A DNA stretch of 64,000 nt from Effrenium voratum (taxonomy: Eukaryota; Sar; Dinophyceae; Suessiales; Symbiodiniaceae), in the NCBI GenBank assembly GCA_963377175.1, contig CAUJNA010003024.1, positions 730,487 through 794,486 of the forward strand, written 5' to 3'. Shown piece by piece: positions 34,442 through 45,522 of this stretch (position 1 is the first letter of the stretch; each line of letters opens with the position of its first letter). Position numbers and translations under genes: made by a program. The notes under the pieces were generated by a model. That model did not search any database. It was not told the DNA's origin and was given only the letters and a program-made list of their open reading frames with translations.

Positions 34442-35818
34442 AAAAACACATCTTTTCGGGCTGACTCTGGCGCTTGCCCCGGGCGCCCTTTCGGAAAGGG
34501 GGAGCTTTACCTCAGCCTCGGGGTCAAGGCTGGGAGGGGGGGGGGGGGGCGGAAGCCCAAACAAGCCCTTATTGAGCCTTCAATAACGCCTTATTAAGGG
34601 CTTGTCTGGGCTCCCTCCCCCCTCTGCCTCCACCCCAGCCCCGTGACTTGCAAAACCTTATTCGAGGTCTTTGCGGGTCAGAGGCCTTAGGGTGTTGGGC
34701 TCAGTCGATTCGAAAGGGTCACAACGACGCAGCCCATTCTTAGGTGTCCGTTCATGGATCCATGACAGGTTATTGAAGCCCCATGTTTCTCGCTGGTTCT
34801 CAGGCAACCACTTAGGGGTGGGAACCAACCTATCCCAGAAGCGCTGAAATTCTATCCCGGGCGCTGGATGATTCACTCAGCCGCGGGCCCGTCTCCCACT
34901 CGGCTGAACCAATGCAAAACCGCCACTCAACAAATTCGCTTCATTCGGCAATGGTCCTCGCAACCAATGGAAGCCTCCGGTGCTTGCACATACCCCTTTC
35001 ACATACCCCTTGGACAAATGAAGCCAAAAGGCCTTCTAATGTTCATTCCCCACTCCCCGAAAGGGGTATATTCCCCTGATAAAGTGGGTTGGAAACTATG
35101 GAAGCCAAGGGGTATGAACAAGGGGTATGTACTTCCACCCTTAGAAAGCTTCAGGTGTTGGAGGAAACACTCCCCTAATCCACCAAAAGGAAACCAAAAA
35201 GGGCCCACAGTAAGTGTGATTTGCAATATGGCAAATGTGAATCCTATTCCCCACCATGGAACCCGCCAGAGGGTGCATTTTGGTGGAATTGGTTCACACC
35301 ACCCGCACAGGTAGGCGCCTTGGGGGGAGTGACTACCCTTTTTTGGTACTTCTTAAAGGAGAAAACCCTACAACAAAAAAATGGGCGGAGTAAAACCCCT
35401 TTCCTCCACAACCAGAGGGAACCTCTACATGCAACTACCACAGCTCCAGACTCCAAACCTGAAAAATCCGGGTTTTCGCTCCTAAAGAGCCCCGGAGTCA
35501 CAGGAGTCGCTCGATAGCAATCGGCAGACAGGGTGGATGCCCTTACCAGGCAAGCAAACCAACAGTAACCTAACCACCAAACCACGGCAGCAACGGCAAC
35601 ATGATCTTCACCCAAACGCTTTGCACTATTTGGCTATCGGGATTTTTCAATTGCAGTGCAAATGCTTTCCTTCCGCAGTCGTTTGGTCGGGTCTTAGGGC
35701 AAAACAAAGATCCTGCAACCAAACTTTCCATATTCTGGGCAAAGACAGGAAAAGCAAGGGACAGCCAAAAACAGAAAGCAAGGAGAGACCACTGACGGCT
35801 TCGCCAAAGGACCAAACA

Positions 35819-35922
35819 TAGGTGTCCTTTTTGGGAAAATAGATGGCCCTGGCCAATGGAATAAAACCAACCTAAACCGGTGCCATCTGTTTCTACCCAA
35901 AATAACCTAAAAAGGACACCTA
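35819..35922. mobile_element. element E, full-length copy
   Basis: 104 bp with 14-bp perfect ends TAGGTGTCCTTTTT / AAAAAGGACACCTA. Its final TA is shared with the first TA of element B at 35921, so the two elements touch with no spacer. Confidence 0.75.
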
Positions 35923-36047
35923 CTGTGGATGGACCAAATCCTGCACCACCCAAGAAACAATGGGGAACCATTGTCTGTTGGTATTTACAGGGGAATCATT
36001 ATTCCCAAGGTTTCTCAGGTGGTGCAGGATTTCGTCCATCCACAGTA
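35921..36047 (+). mobile_element. element B, full-length copy
   Basis: 127 bp, the same length as the copy at 8050, with ends TACTGTGGATGGACCAAATC and the inverse GATTTCGTCCATCCACAGTA. Only a few bases differ between the two copies. Confidence 0.8.
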
Positions 36048-36049
36048 TG

Positions 36050-36260
36050 GGTAGAGAGGTTAGAACAAGGCTACCCTTTTTTCTGTAGTCTATTTTAGTA
36101 GGGGAATTCTCCCCCCCACAAAAAGGGGTGAGAAAGCTTGGTTGACGTTGAGCAACAAAAACATTTTTAGCAGCTAAGTGGGGATTTTCCACTAAACCAC
36201 AATAAGCAAGAATGTAAAGTGTTTCCCAACAACAACCAAGACCTAGCTGGGGGACCTAGC
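36050..36260 (+). mobile_element. element A, left end lost and enlarged
   Basis: Starts at GGTAGAGAGGTTAGAACAAGG (lacking CTAGGTCCTCC), has the TCTGTAGTCTATTTTAGTAG core, then about 100 extra bases (36140-36240) before AGCTGGGGGACCTAG. The missing left end adjoins element B, consistent with B having landed in it. Confidence 0.65.
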
Positions 36261-36423
36261 CACTGACGGCTTCGCGCCTTTGGCCCGCGACCCGCGCGAG
36301 ACCCGCGCCGGGCGTCCGGGCGGGAAGGCTCCGGACCTTGCGCCGCGGCTCGCGCCGGGTGAAGTCGACCAAGCGCTGCTGAACCTCCTGCGTGGCAAGC
36401 GGGAAAACCGTACCCCACCGCTA

Positions 36424-36848
36424 CGGTTTTCCCTATGGTTTGGGTTTCTCTGCGGTTTTCCCTATGGTGTTGCTTTATGGAATTCACTATGGTTTTCCTA
36501 TGGTTTAAGTTTCCGTATGGCTTTCCCTATGCTTTGGGTTTCCGTATGGTTTCCCCTATGGCTTTCCCTATGGTGTTCCTTTCTGATTTTCCCTATGGTG
36601 TTCCTTTCTGGTGTTTGCTATGGTTTTCCTAGTGTTTGGGTTTCTGTATGGTTTTCCTTTTTGGTGTTCCTTATGGTTTCTCTTGTGGTGTTCCTTATGG
36701 TGTTCCTTTATGGTGTTCCTTTATGGCTTTCCTTTATGGCTTTCCTTTATGCCCGATGCTGTGGGTTTCTTTATGGTTGTCCCTCATGGTTTTCCCTATG
36801 GTGTTCTTTTATGACTTTCCCTCATGGCCCCATGGTGTTGCTTTGGGT
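36424..36848. repeat. TTCCCTATGGT minisatellite
   Basis: More than 400 bp of imperfect 10-12 bp units such as TTTCCCTATGG and TTCCTTTATGG. All three plus-strand frames stay largely open and give artefactual F/L/W/G/Y-rich peptides that mimic membrane proteins. Confidence 0.8.
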
Positions 36849-37570
36849 GGGGTTCCCTATCCTTAAAATTCCTTGCCCCCCATGAAAAGAATGGGCAAGG
36901 ACCGAATTGCATAGCCGTGCTTTCAAAGTCTTGGTTGCTGCTGTGGACCCCTTTGCAAAAGTGAATAACTTTTGGTGGCCCAATTCGGAACATGCACACA
37001 GTGTCCACCAAAAAGTCAAAGTCCAAAGATCCAAACACATAGCCATAAAGACCATGGGTGGGTTTCCCTACTTGGATGTCCAAGTTAATAACCATGGTTA
37101 TAAGGGAACCAACCCCAGTTCTGGTTGAAAAGGTTTAACATCCAAGTATAGTTTTTCGATGGTTTTCCTGTCTGGGTTCAATTTCCTCTCCAACAATTCG
37201 GGGGGGGGGGGGGGCAAATGGTTGGTTGTGCCATGTTACGAAAACAGTTGGTTTAGGGTTTGTCACAACCAGACAGAATTGGTTTGCCGCCGGTAATTGG
37301 TTTGCCGCCGATTTTTGGTTTCCCTTTGGGAGCAACATGGAGCAACCCAAAAAGCGTCCGAGGCTCAACAAGACACAGGAGCAAGTGACGTATTGAATTG
37401 CCTTTCCCAGTTTCATTTACCCATGATCTTTTTTTCATGATCAAGTGAATCATTCAGAAACCCAAAGGAAATATGGATGGTTAGGGGCAACTGGGATCGG
37501 GTTTGCTTGTTGCCACAAGGCGTCAGACTCCAAATGAGAGGTGCCATAAAAGGTGGTAAACGAGAAGTCC

Positions 37571-37694
37571 CTTGGATGGATGACATCCTGCACCACTTTG
37601 AAACCATGGGAAACCATCATTGTTAGCTGGAATCTACAGGGGATCATTTCTCCAGAGTTTCTTGGGTGTTGCATAATTTTGTCCATGCACAGTA
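37571..37694 (+). mobile_element. element B, diverged copy
   Basis: Keeps GGATGGATGACATCCTGCAC, AAACCATGGGAAACCAT and TTTGTCCATGCACAGTAA, with several substitutions in both arms. Confidence 0.6.
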
Positions 37695-38055
37695 AGTAAA
37701 GAATCAACATTGGTTCAGGATCCAAGTTTCGGCCATGCTGCCAATAGCCATCTGTGCTGTTTTCTCGCGGAAGTGGACAAGAGGCCGTCTGCTCAAACAA
37801 AAACAATGAACTTCCATGATTGGTGGACAAATGGCACCACACAGTAGGATGCGTAAAAGTCACCACCAGATGTGGCCACATCGCGTCCAACCGTGTCCGA
37901 TTGTTCCAACCATTTAACTGGACATCCCCTATTCAACCAGGGGTTTCTTACTCTTGGTTTCCCATTAAAGTCAGTCCCTAGCAACGTGAAAAAAAACCAA
38001 TCCTTCGCCTCAACCTCCTTTTGCTTCCGCTCAGCGATGAAGGAAGACCTCGGAG

Positions 38056-38190
38056 CCCAGGGCGAGAGAGGCAGAGAGGGAGAAAAAGAGAAAAACAACA
38101 GAGAAAAACAGAAAACAGAAAAACAGAGAAAAACAAAGAAAAAAGAAGAGAGAGAAAAAAACAGAGGACAAAAGAGAAACAGAGAATGGA
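38056..38190. repeat. purine-only tract (GAGAAAAACAGA type)
   Basis: Low-complexity A/G-rich sequence with occasional C. It gives K/E/R/Q-rich peptides on plus and F/S/L-rich peptides on minus, neither of which is evidence of a gene. Confidence 0.75.
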
Positions 38191-40775
38191 TGGTAGTGAT
38201 TTTCCAGGGCTGTTTTTGGAAAAGCAGACCAAGCGATTGAAGGGATATCGGCAAAGAAAAGGAGCCCCATAAAATCCCCATTGACCCAGCCAGTGATGTT
38301 GATACTAACTTCTAGAATTGTGTGTGGCTATTGCCCCAAGTGCAGAAAGGTTGATCTCTTGGTCGTTTAGGCTTCAAGAACATCCATACGTGTTTTCGCC
38401 GGGGTTCGGGGGACTACCAAGTCTGGTGTTCTTCCATTGGCTGAAAATCAGGTTTTTCGGCAGGTTGTTACAGTGTGTTTAGTTGCTTTTTGGGTTTGTT
38501 CAATGTTTTAGCGGGCGGGGGGGGTGCAAAAAAAAGCAAAGTTTGTTGCTACCATACCAAAGGCTGTAAAGTTAAGAATATGTTTTATTTGCCCCTGTTG
38601 GTTTCAAACTGTGCTGGACATGTGCTTATTTCTTTTGCCCATGGGACTGAAGTAAGTTGAAGTGTCGGAACTATCAGAAGTTCATGATCTACTCCTCTGC
38701 AAAAGGCGGTGAACTGGAACAGGGGGGGTTGCCCGAAAAGATAGTTTTCATATTTTAAGAGCCTTTTGAGTTCCCGATGCGGATAGGATGGTTCCTTTCG
38801 GGGGTCCTCAATTCCGTGTCGGAATTCTTGTTGCCCAAAGGCTGGAAAGAGGCTGCGGGCTATGATATGCGTAATTTCCCGATGGGGGAGTAGTGTGTCT
38901 GATATTACTTCAGTGGTTCAAAGCGAATCGACCTTTTCACCTGTTGGTTTTGCCTTCTCGGTCCATCTGATGGCCCCAAAGGTGATCACCTTGTAGTTCC
39001 AGGGTCCTTTGGGCAACTGAGTTACACAGGGATCCGGATGCATGAAAAACACCGATCGAGCATTGAAACTTGGTAAATGGTGGGTTTCCGACTTTGTTCA
39101 AAGGTGTTGAAAAATGGTGGTTTCCCTGTGTTTTGGTGGAAAAAGCAACATGTAACTCAAATGGTTGCAAAATGGAGACCTTGTTAAGGAGCCCTGTTAC
39201 ATTTGTGCAGATCCATCCCACGAAATGCGTCATGGGCGTGGCGCGTCATGTGGCTTGCGGGTTCCAAGTCAAGGACCACAATTCGCGCGATCGATCAGTC
39301 AGGTGATTTCGAGATCTCGGGGCGCGACAGTTGGGAGTCCTGGCAGGGAGCAAATTGGATGCCAGGGATGCCCCATGCCTTCGTGTCCCAATTTCATTCC
39401 CCTCGTCCCATGAATCAAAAACGAAAATGGGTTGCCATAGATGGAATTCCAGGGCAGGGGTGACAAGGGGAACTGCTGTTTTGTTGGGAATTGTCTTTTC
39501 AAGCGCAAGCATCCAGAGGAAACTTTTGCGGGTTTTCTTTATTGCCAAGAATCCACAAACATCCGGAGGAAACATTGGGTGTTTGAAGACGACGATCTAT
39601 AAGTTCAAATCAATGCCTAGATTAAGGCGGTTCAAAGCTGGAACAGCCAACCACACATAAACAAAGCGTTTGCATCCCGTTCTGGGCCAAAATTATGGTA
39701 TCATGGAGGCGTGGAAGCGAGTGTTGACCCCGGATTCATAAACCCCAGGTTGATTGATAGGGTGTGCCTTGGTTAGTGGGGTTTCATCTCTATTGGAGGG
39801 GGGTCAACATTGTATTCCACGGATCAATATGCATTTACTCCCATCTATATTTCAGACGTCTCTAAATTTCACCCATCTGACAGAACCTCCACCTGAGCCA
39901 ACCAAAGTGAAACCCTTCAAGGAGCAAGGGATCCTCAAATGTCACGCTGACTTTGCACTCGCAGTGCGGTCTACCGTACTCCAAGCATCAGACCTTCTGA
40001 TTCTGTTTCATATCTTGTCTACCGTAGAGAATGATATTCTTTTGGACGCAAAAAACAAATGCGTCTTGTTGATCCTTGCGGCGGGGTGTACCCTGTATAA
40101 ACCCCACCTCGGAAGTACAGTAATGCTTCCACTCCGATGTAACGGGTCTACTAAAGTTCATCTGCTTTGCGATTGTCCATTGACGTTCCAACCCAGAAAT
40201 TCCGCTACCTTTGCTACCAGAATGGCGGCGGGTCCCGAATTCCATCCTGATCCACAAAAGGCTTAGAAATGGGCGTGGCGTATGTTGGTGCGGGTGGCTT
40301 TGCGATGCCCTTGTGGCTCGGCTCAAAGGGAATCCGACGCACCAGGGGGCCCTTTTGCGTTGAAAAGTCAGGGAGTGGGACATCATTTCGGGGATTCATG
40401 TCCTGCAACTTTGGAGGCGTTCCCAACCAAAAAACATACAGCCAAATTTGTTGTTGGAAAGCTCATGGTTTTCCCGGATTCAATCAACAATAGGTATGGT
40501 ACAAGCAAACCATCTTGCGTCCTCGGCCTCCAAGAGCCATTCCCCAAACAACTTTCGGGCCCATTTTTTGACCCGCGGCCGGAAGGGACGAAGGGACACC
40601 CAGTTTTTGGCCGTTGGCAAAAGAGCAAACCATTTCGCGGAGTTCCGCACAGCGGGCACGTAGAACTTCCCAACGTCAACGTCCCAGAACAATGAGACCC
40701 CAAGGACTGGTCCAGTGGAGGACGAAATCCTGAGCTTTGTCTCTACATGAAGCCCTCAGAATGGGTCTAGGCTTC

Positions 40776-40905
40776 CCTTTGTGAATACCACCAAATGGGT
40801 ACCCAGAAAATCCCCAAAACAAAAAACCACTGCCTTTGTGAATACCACCAAATGGGTACCAAGCAAATCCCCACAAAACAACAAACCACCGCCATTGTGA
40901 ATACT
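40776..40905. repeat. 58-bp tandem repeat, about 2.3 copies
   Basis: GTGAATACCACCAAATGGGT recurs at 40781 and 40838, with a partial copy at 40897. Confidence 0.75.
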
Positions 40906-40908
40906 GGG

Positions 40909-41015
40909 CTTCCATTGGTTAAGACCCCTGGAAAAAATAGCAAATATTTCCAGTTCCGACGGATTCCCTTCAAAACCAACAGAAAATAACACATATTGAT
41001 TCCAGCAAATGGAAG
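40909..41015. mobile_element. element F copy
   Basis: CTTCCATTGGTTAAGACCCC on the left and AGCAAATGGAAG on the right, with the family centre GACGGATTCCCTTCAAAACC. Confidence 0.6.
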
Positions 41016-41263
41016 TGGTGGCAAATCACCGGAAACCGCCGGTGCCTTCTTCGGTTGGCGCAGTCAGCTTCGGCTTCAGCTTCCGGCCTCCAAGAGGGAC
41101 ATGGGCTTGGCCGGCGGCTCATCCTCTGGCTCCTCCTCCTCTCGTGACATACTGCGGATGGTTGCGAAATATGGAGCCAACAACCCCCTGATTTGCCGGG
41201 GAGCTCCTTTTGGCGCTTCCGTTGTTAAATGCCCACGCAAAGGGACATAGAGGGCGCTGTCAA

Positions 41264-41420
41264 CTGTGGATGGACGAAATCCGTTCGCACCACTTTGAAA
41301 CCAGCGGAAACCACTGTTGCTTGGGATTTACACGGGAATCTTCATTTCAGGGTTTTGCAGCATCGGCTGCCAAAACGCTTCCGGGTGGGTAGAGGATTTT
41401 GTTAACAAACATCCGTATGG
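41264..41420 (+). mobile_element. element B, degenerate copy
   Basis: The left end ACTGTGGATGGACGAAATCC is intact. The right arm is badly eroded (GTAGAGGATTTTGTTAAC...CATCCGTATGG). Confidence 0.5.
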
Positions 41421-42383
41421 ATAAAGGGTAGAATACATGTACTCACTTGCCCCGAGGGCCTGGAAATACAAGGTTAACTTTTCGGAACCGTGCCTACAAA
41501 TTGACCAAAAAGGGAACACCTGAAGGTCAAAAGGTCGGCTTTATGTATGCATTGTGGGATTGAAAATGTTATCTTCCTTGTTCATTCTACTTTCTTGGGG
41601 GTCCCCAAAGCCTGCCACATCAATCTGTAGGGGATCTTGTTTGGGTGCCGTTCTTTGATTTTACCCTGCCAACTGAGGACCTGACGGGGCCCAATGTATT
41701 TTTGAACGATGCTCGCTTCCGTCCATTCATTTGGACCGTCACCCATGGCGGATTCCGGGTTTCCGTTTGGATACCCCAAATCGGCCTGCATCTGGGGCAC
41801 ACAGAGAACACCATTTTCAGAATCTGCTCCATATCCGCCAAGCCTAAACTACAACATACCTGCAGTGATGCCATTAACCCAGGAAAAAAACAACAACTCA
41901 AAACCCATTTCTCACCTTCCCCCGTCACAAAAACCGGCTTGAGGTGCCGGTGCACGACTGGAAAGGCACGAAGTCGAGGACGTGCCCCTGGGCCCCTGGG
42001 GAACACACCAAGCGCCGATTTGGGGTTTGTTTTCGGTTTTGGGGTGGCTTCAATTTGGAGTCGGTGCCTATCCCGCCAAAATGCGGCGGTACAGTCCTGT
42101 CCACTACCTTGGAACCCACCAAACCCCAAAGGGGCCCTGTTGAAGGAAAAACGTCAGCTTCCATGTTAGTGGACAGGACAGGAGGGCCATCTTGGGCCTT
42201 GGGCCAGTGTGAGGGTCTTATCAATCAGTGGGTTTGACATTCCAGGTCCGACTGTTGCCCCTGACCCTGCTGAATGCGCTGGTCACTACCCCACAAACCA
42301 ATCGATCTGGAAATTCCAGGCGGTGCTAAATACGCAAAATAGGGGGTATCATGATGTTATCGATATCCCCCCCCCCCCCCAAG

Positions 42384-42505
42384 CTTCCATTTGCTTAAGC
42401 CCCCTGGAAAAAAAGAGGAGCATAGTAGTAGTGAGAGGCTCGTTCCCTTCAAAACCACCAGGCACAAATTTGAAAAAACAACTCATTCTGAGACGCAAGT
42501 GGAAG
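42384..42505. mobile_element. element F copy
   Basis: CTTCCATTTGCTTAAGCC on the left and CAAGTGGAAG on the right; centre GGCTCGTTCCCTTCAAAACC. It sits directly after a run of 14 C. Confidence 0.6.
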
Positions 42506-42659
42506 CAAAATAGAAGTCGTCTCCACTCTGACCACCTTTTTCTTATTCTTGCCCATCTCCTCCTTGATCTTGCTCCAATCCGGCTTCACGCCCTGGGGAA
42601 AGCAGTCAAGGGCGGTTGCCATCAGGCTCCGAATAGCTTCATCCATGTGTATATCTATT

Positions 42660-42830
42660 CTTATGTATATAGCTACATACATACATACCATACATACATA
42701 TATATATATATATATATGTACATACATATATATATATATATGTGTAAATTTGTATATATGTATATATTGTACCTGTCTGTATGTATACATGCATGTATAT
42801 TTGCTCATGTTGTTATATGGCTATAGCTCA
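42660..42830. repeat. ATAC/TA-rich microsatellite
   Basis: Mixed (CATA)n and (TA)n runs. Open frames over it read I/Y/H-rich peptides only. Confidence 0.85.
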
Positions 42831-44011
42831 AAACACGGGTACGGGACGCTCCGCGGTGATCCGGATGTCTGGATCCGTCTGGATCGCCAGCGTCTTGGTC
42901 CTCATCGGGGGTCTGTATAACTTGTGGGCCCGGCCCTCTGATCCAGACCTTATCATTTGCGCCGAAGCCATATATACATGTACATATAGACAACTATATA
43001 TATATATATATATATTATATACACCTCTTCTTAAAACAAAGCAAAACAACTGGCATCTTAGTGCTTTGTTGGTACCTTGCTAAAACTTGCGCTGTGGGAT
43101 TTTTGGCATAACCGTGAGTCATAGTTGTCTCTAAACTCTTGAAACAAAGGTTGAAGGGCATGGCTGGGAATCTCTACCTGGCGGATTTCCGAAAAGGGCA
43201 GTGCTGGTGGCCATGGGAGCTGCTTGTTGCTGGTTGACTTTTGAAGGAAATCCCTTCCCCAAAGCTCACGAGAATGAGGGCGTCTATTCCGAGGGAACCA
43301 TGTTTGGGAATATTTTAATGCACAGGGAAACTAAAGGCAAGCGCCCCCCCCCTCCTCCCACCCACGTTCGGGGGTTCCCGATGCATTCGAGACACAACCA
43401 TGTTGCACATTTCCGCCAAACTCGCCACGCAGGGGGTGGAATTGGAGCCCCGCGTCTGTCTGGATTTCCGCTTAAAAGGCTCGGTCCAACCCGGCCGAGC
43501 CAATCCCAAAAACGGGACCTGGAGCCGGGCTGAGACGTTGCCCCTTTCCCCGTGGGTTCGCTGGGTCAGACAATTCACCGTTGCCCCGAGCCAATCGCTC
43601 GAACTACCGGACACGACCTCCATGGCAGCAAATATCTGCGACTTCGGAATTTAGCTCCTCCCTATCCGTAACATGGCCGCACGCCGACCGTTCGATCTTT
43701 TTCGGTCACAGCCAAATAGCCACGCGACGTGGGGATGTCTCAACATTGGGGACCCAAACAGTGGCAGACATGGTTCATTGACGTGTGGCTGCGAAAATTG
43801 AAGCGCACACACACACACACATCGAAAACATGCTGAGCTTCTCACCAACCGAGGTACATGTTTGCAGTCATTACTCTAAGGTCAGGCTTGAACACACCGG
43901 TTAAGCCTTCTACTGCACCAGGGAAAGAAGTTGTATATCGAAACACAGGAAGGATAAAATCATGTTTTTGTTCCTCTCCCATCTCAAGTCTAGCTATTGC
44001 CCTATGACATC

Positions 44012-45110
44012 TTAAAATACTTCAAGGAACACCGCAAGATGATCCGCATCTTTGATTGCGAAAACGACGCGCTCGAAACGATGTGCCAGCTCACTCCGGA
44101 ACAGTTCGTCCTTGAATAACTCGGCAACCTTCCGCGGGGGGTTGTGCTTGTTGCCGCATCCCCATGCTCCCAAGACCAGTGCTTTGTGCTGATAGAAGCA
44201 AGCGATACGAAGAACGCAGCGGATCTTTCCCGCCATTGTTTGCACGTATTGGTCCATGGTCCGCTCTGATGGCTGCCCAGGTGCTGCAGCCGCGATGACA
44301 GCAATGGGAAATGGCTCAACTGGCTTGGCCCCAACGCGTAAAACTTTGACTGGATTCACATAGATAGCGGCAGTCATAGGGATGGGGAAGCAGTCTCTCA
44401 CTGCAGCTTGGTAGGTAGTTGAACGACACAAGTCACCTACCTGTCCACGCTGAACTGATCCCAAACCTGACCAGTGGCAGCTTGACATGCCAAGCACGCA
44501 ACAGTTGGGACCCAGCCTGCGAGCAGCGTGTAGGGAAACTTCGCCTGAAATTTCCAGAATGGTGTGAAAAGTTGGGTCAGGATCAACTTTCCTGGGAGGT
44601 GCTGAATGGAATATCCGGACAAATGGAGGTTGCATCTTGTTCACAGCTTCTTCGACTTCTGCTGGCAGCTTTCCTTCCCAGCAGTCCCAGCAAAAGTCGC
44701 AGTACCACTTCGCACCATCCATTCTGCCCTGCCTGCTCTCCGAATTGCACCAGTCACAATACTTGATCTCTTCCGTCATGGCAGGCTCTTCGGGGATGGC
44801 TTTCCATGAAACTTCCAAGTCTGACATGATGTGTCCAAGACTCCAAAGACTTGAGTCCGGCATAGGACAAAGACTCCAAAGACTTGAGTCCAACATCGGG
44901 TGCAGGCTGTCGCGGGAAAGGATTTCTGCAAGCTGGGCATTGAAGAAGCTGCTGCTCATCCAACCAACAGCTCCTACAATAATAAATGTGAGATTCTTGT
45001 CCAGGCAAGCAGTTCTCACAGGTCAAGCGCCGGCTCGCAAATCTGAACGACGTGCAGCCTTCAACAAAACATGGATCTTCCTCCAGTGATGTTGTTGATG
45101 TTGTTGACAT
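44012..45110 (-). CDS. zinc-binding protein with microbial-type PARG (TIGR02452/DUF2263) C-terminal domain
   Basis: Read on the minus strand, the last ~145 codons (44448 to the TAA at 44012) hold PIAVIAAAAPG, then KIRCVLRIACFYQHKALVLG, AWGCGNKHNPP and FERVVFAIKD. This is the characteristic C-terminal half of microbial-type poly(ADP-ribose) glycohydrolase macrodomains, which remove ADP-ribose from proteins. The upstream GGG...AQEE substrate-loop motif is not visible, so part of the domain is missing or on an unseen exon. The N-terminal exon starts at the ATG at 45110 (MSTTSTTS...) and carries four Cys pairs (CFVEGC, CENC, CRSC, CPAC). A second Cys cluster (CDWC...CDFCWDC) lies at about 44770-44690. 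The two zinc-like parts are in different frames, so at least one intron lies near 44760-44880; the exact border is not resolved. A 33-bp tandem duplication at 44837-44891 lies in that zone. An AG just before the ATG could be a trans-splicing acceptor. Confidence 0.75.
44837..44891. repeat. 33-bp tandem duplication inside the PARG-like gene
   Basis: AAGACTCCAAAGACTTGAGT occurs at 44837 and again at 44870. The 33-bp unit is 11 codons and does not change the frame. Confidence 0.85.
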
Positions 45111-45300
45111 CCTGGACGCGCTATCCACTGAAGGCGCAGGCTTGAGCTGTCAAAGGTTGGAGCAACCAGCACCCAAGTGATGCCCGCACCTAGTGGCACT
45201 TCATGGCACCCGGTGCTTGGCAATGGTCCTGTTGACGTCGACAAACTGTAATCAAGTCCCCAGATTTTGTGGCATGAGTAAGATGGCACAAGGGCCCTGA

Positions 45301-45522
45301 TACTGTGGATGGACGAAATCCATTTCGCACCACCCAAGAAACCCTGGAAGGATGATTTTGCTCTAGGTCCTCCAGTAGAGAGGTTAGAATAAGGGTACCC
45401 TTTTTTCTGTAGTCTGTTTTCGTACTGTAACCCTCCCCCTGAAAATACCAACAAACAATGGATGCCCCATGTTCCCCATAGTCTCAAAGTGGTGCGAGTG
45501 GATTTCGCAACCATCCACAGTA
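45301..45522 (-). mobile_element. element B interrupted by element A
   Basis: The outer ends TACTGTGGATGGACGAAATC (45301) and CCATCCACAGTA (to 45522) belong to one B copy in reverse. Its inside is split at 45363 by an element A starting CTAGGTCCTCCAGTAGAG and running to about 45440 (CCCTCCCCCTG). B then resumes with AAATACCAACAAACAATGG. The right half of A is missing and the junction falls in a shared CCCCTG, suggesting a deletion by microhomology. Confidence 0.75.

Larger units (their letters stand above)
33301..44000. other. gene-free stretch rich in inverted-repeat elements
   Basis: No convincing protein-coding exon. It holds the E-B-A cluster at 35.8-36.3 kb, element N, the long hairpin near 33.9 kb, two copies of element F, a TTCCCTATGGT minisatellite and a purine-only tract. 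The plus-strand open frame at 39754-40266 (170 codons) gives no recognisable motif and overlaps an equally open minus frame, so I do not call it. Confidence 0.55.

Noticed and set aside
36280..36885. Plus-strand 201-codon frame resembling a membrane protein (F/W/L/G-rich)
   Set aside because: Produced by the TTCCCTATGGT minisatellite; neighbouring frames give similar peptides.
37978..38281. K/E/R/Q-rich or F/L/S-rich frames
   Set aside because: Low-complexity purine tract.
39754..40266. 170-codon plus-strand frame
   Set aside because: No motif, an equally open minus frame, and surrounding sequence made of repeats; chance is the simpler explanation.
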